From: CAVTYH01 sp963773875
GTDB taxonomy: Bacteria; Planctomycetota; Planctomycetia; Pirellulales; JADZDJ01
Direction: 5' to 3'
Assembly: GCA_963773875.1 (NCBI GenBank)
Contig: CAVZCV010000010.1
Location: forward strand, 186,001-250,000
DNA length: 64,000 nucleotides
A program made the position numbers and the translations under genes. Shown here piece by piece: positions 58,439 through 64,000 of this stretch. The notes beneath the pieces are model-generated. The model had not been told where the DNA came from. It ran no database searches and saw only the letters and a list, made by a program, of their open reading frames with translations. Position 1 is the first letter of the stretch; every line of letters begins with the position of its first letter.

Positions 58439-58924
58439 TCACCTCCCTCCTGCTGCAAGGGTTCGGCTCTCCGCAGCTTTTCGCACCGCACTCACGATTT
58501 TCACATGGCTGCAGCAGCGGCAGATGTTGCGATTCATGCCGGCCACGATTTGGGAATTAGTCGGCTCGGGGTTTTCCTCCAAGAGGCCCACAGCGCACAT
58601 GATCATTCCAGAAGTGCAGTAGGCACATTGAAATGCATTCTCGTCGAGGAACGCCTGTTGCACGGGATGCAGATGGTCGCCCTCGGCTAGGCCTTCGATG
58701 GTGCGGACTTGCTTGCCCGCCACATCTTCGATTGCCGTCTTGCAAGAGAACACGCGCTTGCCATCGACCAGCACGCTGCACGCGCCGCAGCGAGCTTCGC
58801 CGCAGCCGTACTTAGTGCCAGTTAGTTGCAAATCTTCACGCAGCACATCCAGCAGTGGTCGCTGCGGATCGGAAGTGACCGATCGCTTTTGGCCGTTGAC
58901 GACCAGGTCGAACGTTGCGCCCAT
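58439..58924 (-). CDS. [2Fe-2S] subunit of the molybdenum hydroxylase
   Basis: 161 residues from ATG 58924 (MGATFDLVVNGQKRSV), after ACGAGGAG. The plant-type cluster domain has 'YGCGEARCGACSVLVDG' and the second cluster has 'FQCAYCTSGMIM' and 'NRNICRCCSHVKIVSA'. In the last motif a Cys stands where Gly is usual (CRC-G to CRCC). It passes electrons from the Mo site to an external acceptor. The stop and the next gene's ribosome-binding site overlap, so it opens the three-gene operon with the large subunit and mocA. Confidence 0.93.
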   Translation of the reverse strand: MGATFDLVVNGQKRSVTSDPQRPLLDVLREDLQLTGTKYGCGEARCGACSVLVDGKRVFSCKTAIEDVAGKQVRTIEGLAEGDHLHPVQQAFLDENAFQCAYCTSGMIMCAVGLLEENPEPTNSQIVAGMNRNICRCCSHVKIVSAVRKAAESRTLAAGGR

Positions 58925-59402
58925 GGCAACTCCTCGTGCAAATGCAATCGATTTAAACGCAGACGCCCGGTGCCCTTTAACGTACCTGCCGGAAAAACGA
59001 TTGTCTAGCAAGCGCAAGCGGCACGGACTTGTACCCGAATTGCGTCCGACCACATTGCGCATTTGAGCGCAATAAATATTACCTATTTCACCGAGAATTC
59101 TCGCAGGAATCGGTTGTACGAAGTAACGCAATTCGCTGCATTGTGTCACAATTAAAAGACTTGGCGAACAATGTTTGATGTTATTTCGTGGAAAGGCCTT
59201 AACGTTTTTCGTGAAATTTCCCGTCACGATTGGTCGCTCATGAGATAAATTTGATTGTTTGCAAAACGGCTTACGAAACAAATGTCAAATGTACAGCGTC
59301 GAGAGAAGGAAGATTTACGAAAACACGAAAACACGACAGTCGGGGCAATTCTGATTCCCGTATCATGTTTTCGCGTTATTGTGACTCAACCATGCATTTG
59401 CA
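58925..59402. other. Divergent intergenic region
   Basis: About 480 bases, AT-richer than the surroundings. It contains two palindromes (ATTGCGCATTTGAGCGCAAT at 59054-59073, CGAGAATTCTCG at 59092-59103) that could be operator or terminator hairpins. No gene supported. Confidence 0.45.
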
Positions 59403-62054
59403 ATGCTCAAGTCCAAACAATTCTCTGCGAGTCGTTTCCGGCAGCGAGCCGGCTATACCATCGCCGAGTTGTTGGTGCTCATCGCCGCCATTGCCATTGG
59501 TGTGGCGGTCATCGTCGAATTCAAGCGGATGTTTACGCCCCGATTTATCGAGGCGATCTCTGTCACCGCGGACGGCAGTCAGCTGCTCACGGCGCAAAAT
59601 GATGGAGCCGTCATTGCCTGGGATGCCACCACCGGGCAGCAAACCTTGCTGCGTAAATCGCAGTCGACCTTCTACGCCCCGCCCGCGTTTTCACCGAGCG
59701 GTCAACTCATGGCGAGCGTGGAGTGGCAAACCCAGCCGCAAGAAGCCGACGATTCAGTCCTCATCATCGACGATCTGAAAACCGGCCAGCGCGATGATTG
59801 CGGCCCTATCAATTTCTATGGGGCTTCGCTTTCCAGCATCATCGCGTTCTCAGACGACGATCAACATTTGGCGGTGGTCGACGAAGCCGCAAACAAAGTG
59901 CGCGTATTCAACCCACGCGATCCAAATGATGCCGGAATTGTGCTGCAACCGATCGATCCGGCGGCCGGCGCGGGGAGTTCTCCGCTCAGGTCGTCGCATC
60001 TGGCATTCAGTTCCGACGGCTTGAAACTTTTTCTGCTCGGTTACGATGGTCAATTGGCCAGGTGGGATTTGGCAACCCGCACGGCAAAGCGAATCAATCT
60101 GGCGGCAGCGGCGCCGGTAAGTCCTGCTACCTGTTTTGCAGTCTCTCCCGACGGCAAAAAACTCGCGATCTCGAAATTCAACATCTCTGGGAGTAATTTT
60201 AGCACAGATATCGATCTTTACGACGCCGACACCTTAGCGCTTTTGAATCGCACGACGTTAACGCAGCAGGTCGGCGGCATTGGCTTTTACGACGGCGGCA
60301 AGCAATTGGCGATCGAAGCCAACGGCACGCTGGAATTGCGCGATGCAGAGAATCTCCGATTGGTCCAGCGTCAGGTCAACAATTATTTCAGTTCGCAATT
60401 TGCCACCAATACGGCTGCCACTCGTCTCGGGATGAGCGATTGGGAATCTGTGTATGTTTTGGATGGCGGCAATGCCCGAAGACTCGGCGGAGTTGGCACG
60501 GCTGGCATCAGTTTAACGTATCTTATCATCGCATTCGTCGTAGTTTTCGGCCTGTTTCGTTTGATGCGCAAGCGGCGGAAGATGAACATGTGCGTCGATT
60601 GCGGCAAGCGCTGGCAAGAAGCGAAACGTCGATCGAAAACAACGCAGAAACAGTGCCCTCAATGCCGGTTGGATCATTTGCCCACGGGCGAACTTCGCAA
60701 GCGACTGGGCACAGGCGCCCCGCTGCCGCGGGTATTGTCTTTGTTGGCGATCCTGGTGTTTGTGACCGCGTGGCTTTTTGCCGATTGGTATCCGCACACG
60801 GCGATCGGGTTCTTGGCCGCGGTCGTGATTTGCGCGGCCGGAATTGTGGCGATGTTTGTGGCATTAGTGTATTTGCTCGCGCTAAAACACCGCGTCCTGT
60901 TGCGCCGATTGAATCGATTCGAACCAACGCTGGCTCGGGCGCAAAAGATCGCCGGCTCAGAGGGACAAACCGAGCAAGTTGGAGAGTTAACGGTTTGGAC
61001 AGATTGGCAAAAACCGTCCGTCAATGAACCCAATGTTTACTCGGTTCCTGCGGCCGAAGAGATTTCGATGCAGCTCGCCGATTGCCGCCGGCAGTTGGAA
61101 GTGTTCACTGGCCAGGCATGCCCGCCGTTGCCCCCTTCGCAGATGTACATATTTGAAACGACGAGCGCGGCGCAGAAATTCATTCCGACGCGCGGCTTGA
61201 CGAACGATATGCCAGCCGTGTTTTGCGGCCCGTGGGCGAATGTGGGGTGCATCTCGATTGAAGGCATGCAAAAGCAATTGCGGCCGCTTTCGGCATCGAT
61301 TCGCGCGCTTTTGACGTATCAATCGGCGCCGATGTCGAAGTTCGGGTTTTGGCTCGGCTATGGGTTTTACAATTTCATCGGACGAATGGACGATCCTGCG
61401 GCTGGCGACGCCACGCGCCGGCGTATCGCCGCCTGGGCCGCCGAACGGTCGCTCTTGCCGCTGGCTGAAATGTCGCGACGCCGACTGGTCTCCACCCTTG
61501 GCGGCGGTGCCAAAGCTTCGTTGCCGGAGAATTACACGCGGCGATTGAAGATTTTGAACCAGTGGATTTCAATTGTCGACTATCTTTGCGGCGATGAAGC
61601 GACACCCGCGCGTCGCGAAGAGTTCAAGCGAATTTGGGAAACGTCCGCGCGAAAGCGAAAGTTCGCCGATGCCGTGCAAGAAGCGTGCGGCTGCAGCCTG
61701 GCGGAGTTCGCAGCGCGTTGGAAAGATTGGGCCGCGACTGCCCGCTTCAGTGCGCCGCCCATTCCGCCGGCGGAAATTGCCGAGTTTGCCGAGCGCGAAA
61801 TTATTCCACTGGTGCGCAACTCGGCGGCGCCAATTCAGCGCCGCATCAAAGCAATTCGCATCCTGGGCAACTCGGGCTGGTCGATCGGCGCCGAAGTGCT
61901 CTTGGAAATGTTCGCCGATCCGCAGCCCGATGTACAACTGGAAGCGCTGGCGGCGCTACGCCAACTTTCAGGTCGGCTTGGCACCGAAAGGCCTGACGAT
62001 TGGTACGAGTGGCTGCATCAACTAAAGCCGACGCCAGTGCCAGCTACGGTTTGA
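59403..62054 (+). CDS. WD40-type propeller / zinc-ribbon membrane protein with prepilin-like N terminus
   Basis: 883 residues. The N terminus 'RAGYTIAELLVLIAAIAIGV' has the pattern of a prepilin: Gly before the cleavage point, an aromatic residue, Glu at the +5 position and a hydrophobic helix. Residues about 50-365 form a beta-propeller with WD40-like blades ('ISVTADGSQLLTAQNDGAVI', 'HLAFSSDGLKLFLLGYDGQL'). A membrane helix follows (LTYLIIAFVVVFGLFRLM), then a zinc ribbon (CVDCGKRW...CPQC), two more helices, a peptidase-like region and HEAT-type repeats ('RRIKAIRILGNSGWSIGAEV'). I recognise no family for the whole. The N terminus may be sorted by the prepilin peptidase of the pilus system, or may simply be a type II membrane anchor. 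It is convergent with the DUF4139 genes, overlapping their end by 11 bases. Confidence 0.65.
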   Translation: MLKSKQFSASRFRQRAGYTIAELLVLIAAIAIGVAVIVEFKRMFTPRFIEAISVTADGSQLLTAQNDGAVIAWDATTGQQTLLRKSQSTFYAPPAFSPSGQLMASVEWQTQPQEADDSVLIIDDLKTGQRDDCGPINFYGASLSSIIAFSDDDQHLAVVDEAANKVRVFNPRDPNDAGIVLQPIDPAAGAGSSPLRSSHLAFSSDGLKLFLLGYDGQLARWDLATRTAKRINLAAAAPVSPATCFAVSPDGKKLAISKFNISGSNFSTDIDLYDADTLALLNRTTLTQQVGGIGFYDGGKQLAIEANGTLELRDAENLRLVQRQVNNYFSSQFATNTAATRLGMSDWESVYVLDGGNARRLGGVGTAGISLTYLIIAFVVVFGLFRLMRKRRKMNMCVDCGKRWQEAKRRSKTTQKQCPQCRLDHLPTGELRKRLGTGAPLPRVLSLLAILVFVTAWLFADWYPHTAIGFLAAVVICAAGIVAMFVALVYLLALKHRVLLRRLNRFEPTLARAQKIAGSEGQTEQVGELTVWTDWQKPSVNEPNVYSVPAAEEISMQLADCRRQLEVFTGQACPPLPPSQMYIFETTSAAQKFIPTRGLTNDMPAVFCGPWANVGCISIEGMQKQLRPLSASIRALLTYQSAPMSKFGFWLGYGFYNFIGRMDDPAAGDATRRRIAAWAAERSLLPLAEMSRRRLVSTLGGGAKASLPENYTRRLKILNQWISIVDYLCGDEATPARREEFKRIWETSARKRKFADAVQEACGCSLAEFAARWKDWAATARFSAPPIPPAEIAEFAEREIIPLVRNSAAPIQRRIKAIRILGNSGWSIGAEVLLEMFADPQPDVQLEALAALRQLSGRLGTERPDDWYEWLHQLKPTPVPATV

Positions 62055-63457
62055 TCTCTCCTTGTTGCAAAGTCACATTGCCTTGTTTGGCGTTATAGCC
62101 CTGGTGCTGGATAACTTCGAACAGCAGGTCGGCTTTTTCGGTCGGACCAACGCGCTTCTGGAACTGTACGGTCTGGTAGTCGAACAGCGTCGGCTCCAGC
62201 GCGCTGCGGAAGATCACATGGCCGGGATAAGTGCGGCGAATTTCCACGTCGATCGGCTTGGCTGTGTAATTCCGGATGCGCTGCGAATAGGTCCAATGAT
62301 CGTCCCAGCCGGCGACGTTCGTGTTGTCGACCTGCACAACTTCTCCCGCGCCGACCTGCTGGTAGCGATTCTCGCCATTGATTTGCACCCAAAAGTTGTC
62401 GTGCATGTAACGCAGCTTGATGAGCTCGAAAATGACTTCCGGATCGGGGCCCAAATTCAGCTCGATCTTATCGCCGATCGGAATGTATTTGATCGCTTGC
62501 TGCGTTAAGTACGATAAGCCATCGCGGCCGTTTTCGCGGAACACGCGGACCATGCCGTCGGGCAGTGGCGTCGTGCCGAGTTTCGATTCTTTGTTGTTGG
62601 TGAGCAAATACATTCGCACCAGCTGCTCGCCATATTCTTGCGGCCGATAGCGATACTGGATTTTGAACGGCACGGTCTGCCCCTCGAAGCTGCGCATCCG
62701 CTTCGACCAGCCGTTGGGAATGCTTTCGGTGCCTTCGACCGTGTAGATGAAATACTCGCTCAGGCCTTCTTTGATAATTTCTTTTTGTTTGGTCTGGCCA
62801 GATCCTTCATCGGCAAATCGATCGCGCATCGCGCCGAGGGCCGCCTCGCGCCGTAGTTCGGTAACTTTATCTTGCGGCATTTTCTTGAGCTCATCGATCG
62901 ATACTTGCGCCAGCTGCGCAATCTTCTCCACCAGATTGATCGTGCCCACCACAAGCCGGATTTGTGCATCTTCGTATTCTTCGCCGCTGCGGTTGAACAC
63001 GCGCACGAAGCCTTCGAAGTTCATCTTCGTTTCGTCTTTGTCGGCAATGCACAAGTAATCGGCGCTCCAAGTGATGCCGCTGGTGAAGTAGGTGATCTGA
63101 ATCGTCGCTTCGCCGTCGAAATCGCTCTTCACATTCCAATAGAGCATCTGCGGTTTGGCGTGCGGAAACGTGGTATCGAGCACATCGAGCTTGTCGGGCT
63201 GCGTGAGAAACTTGAGTTCCACCGAGCTCGGGATCAATCAGCGTGTTCGCCCAGGAGAATTGCAACGGGTTCATCCCCTTCTTGAATGTCACGGTCCGCG
63301 TTTCGCGCACCAGCGTAATGTCCTCGCTGTTGTAAATCGTCAGCTGCACCGTGTTCCGTTTGGGCACGGTAGAGAGATCGATGTTCTCGGCCGCAACCAC
63401 CGCCGAGGCGGCCAGCAGCACGCAAACCGCCCCAAAGTATTTGCAAATGCAATTCAT
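62044..63457 (-). CDS. Exported DUF4139-type protein (frameshifted)
   Basis: About 470 residues. ATG 63457 opens a signal peptide (MNCICKYFGAVCVLLAASAVV). The DUF4139 pattern follows: 'VQLTIYNSEDITLVRETRTV', 'QFSWANTLIDP' and, after one extra base near 63230, 'SSVELKFLTQPDKLDVL', 'SDFDGEATIQITYFTSGITW', 'SADYLCIADKDETKMNFEGF' and 'RNYTAKPIDVEIRRTYPGHV'. DUF4139 (mucoidy-inhibitor-like) proteins are exported beta-rich proteins of unknown activity. The next gene upstream belongs to the same family, so they form a tandem pair. Confidence 0.8.
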
Positions 63458-63577
63458 CGTTTCGCTCATTGATTTCGCACGAATGTTTTTCATTGCTGCA
63501 ATCCCGCAGATTTCGCAAATGGCCGCGGGTTTCTTCAATTGGCAACTGCCCTTCCGCGCTCATCACCGTCACTGGCA

Positions 63578-64000
63578 TTACCATTCGTTCTTGATCGTCA
63601 GGTTGAACTTCTGCGTAATCTTCTCCGCTTTGCCGTCTTTGTCGCGGGCGGGTAATTTCACATGGAACATTACTTGTTCGGCGGTGCTCTTTTCTTTGTC
63701 CGGGCCGCCTTCGAACGTGGTGTCTTTGCCCATTTCCCAATCGACATCGCGGTCGTTGTCGCCGCGAACTTCGCGGCGGATGTGCTTCAAGTTTTCCACT
63801 ACATCCAAAGTCACCGGTTGATCTTTGAAGTTTTCGATTTCGTACTTGATCACCACTTCCTGGTTGGAAAGATTGCCGGTAATGCGTTTGGCCTCGTTCT
63901 TGTCGATCGTGCGCTTCACCACAATGTCTTGCGCCACGCCCAGGTACAGTTTCATTTCGTCGTCGATGGCCGTGAATTTGCCCCAGTCTTCGCCTAAGAA
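63578..64000 (-). CDS. DUF4139-type protein, C-terminal part (runs off the right edge)
   Basis: The frame is open to base 64000 (FLGEDWGKFTAIDDEMKLYL at the edge). 'MKLYLGVAQDIVVKRTIDKN', 'VVIKYEIENFKDQPVTLDVV' and the ending 'KITQKFNLTIKNEW' correspond to the C-terminal third of DUF4139 proteins. It is followed after about 120 bases by the second member of the family. Confidence 0.75.
   Translation of the reverse strand, partial: FLGEDWGKFTAIDDEMKLYLGVAQDIVVKRTIDKNEAKRITGNLSNQEVVIKYEIENFKDQPVTLDVVENLKHIRREVRGDNDRDVDWEMGKDTTFEGGPDKEKSTAEQVMFHVKLPARDKDGKAEKITQKFNLTIKNEW

Noticed and set aside
1..64000. CRISPR array, prophage, integron or rRNA operon
   Set aside because: No evenly spaced direct repeats, phage structural genes, integrase or rRNA sequence was seen.

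Overview
This window looks like a chromosomal segment of a planctomycete, probably of the Pirellulales type. The evidence is the combination of DUF1559 pseudopilin-like proteins, PEP-CTERM/dockerin secreted proteins, a mu-protocadherin-like Gly-rich surface protein, a CsrA-receiver fusion, a Ser/Thr kinase joined to a tubulin-like GTPase, and a PilM whose ATPase-like half is fused to a membrane and periplasmic half. No rRNA, CRISPR array, prophage or replication origin was seen. There is one tRNA (Lys, CTT) and one IS5-family element.

Layout. 1-2.6 kb: a secretion-ATPase-like gene with a degenerate P-loop (running off the left edge) and pilT. 2.8-3.6 kb: hisF. 3.7-6.9 kb: a minus-strand group of two paralogous PEP-CTERM proteins, a DUF1559 protein and a His-rich secreted protein. 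7-15.3 kb: small proteins, an LssY_C-type membrane protein and a plus-strand series of exported proteins (two sharing a DUF1579-like domain, a DUF1254/DUF1214 protein, a Gly-rich surface protein). 15.4-20.8 kb: a glycosyltransferase with an IS just upstream, several palindromic repeats and a dockerin/PEP-CTERM metalloprotease-like protein. 20.8-33.2 kb: a signalling island made of a kinase-tubulin protein, an FHA-EAL protein, a REC-GGDEF-CBS protein, an AAA+ ATPase, tRNA-Lys, a Trm112-like protein, a CsrA-REC fusion, a REC/HD-GYP remnant and a hybrid histidine kinase. It is bracketed by two inverted copies of a ~0.66-kb noncoding element. 33.4-37.4 kb: gene-poor, with a YbhN-type membrane protein. 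37.5-47.5 kb: type IV pilus/type II secretion operon (pilM, two membrane-anchored assembly proteins, secretin). 47.7-55.2 kb: DUF423 protein, ECF sigma factor, plsC, cmk, tmk, a WYL regulator and a TolC-type outer-membrane lipoprotein. 55.4-58.9 kb: a molybdenum hydroxylase operon with its MocA-like maturation factor. 59.4-64 kb: a WD40/zinc-ribbon protein with a prepilin-like N terminus and two DUF4139 proteins, the second running off the right edge.

Many genes carry single-base frame changes although family similarity continues without loss on both sides: pilT, the pilM tail, the pilN-like gene, the secretin (seven times), the molybdenum hydroxylase (twice), FHA-EAL, kinase-tubulin, a DUF4139 gene, the secretion-ATPase-like gene, and the protein before the DUF1254 gene. 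The simplest reading is an assembly with uncorrected indels, so these are annotated as full-span genes with the break described. Two deserve other hypotheses: the A7 run between kinase and tubulin is a textbook -1 slippery heptamer, and all seven secretin breaks have the same +1 sign.

Functionally, the pilus genes at both ends (pilT and the ATPase-like gene; pilM to secretin) probably serve one envelope-spanning machine. The island between them is rich in degenerate c-di-GMP and phospho-relay modules (FHA, EAL, GGDEF, REC, HD-GYP, CsrA), suggesting a surface-behaviour control system, but that link is inference.
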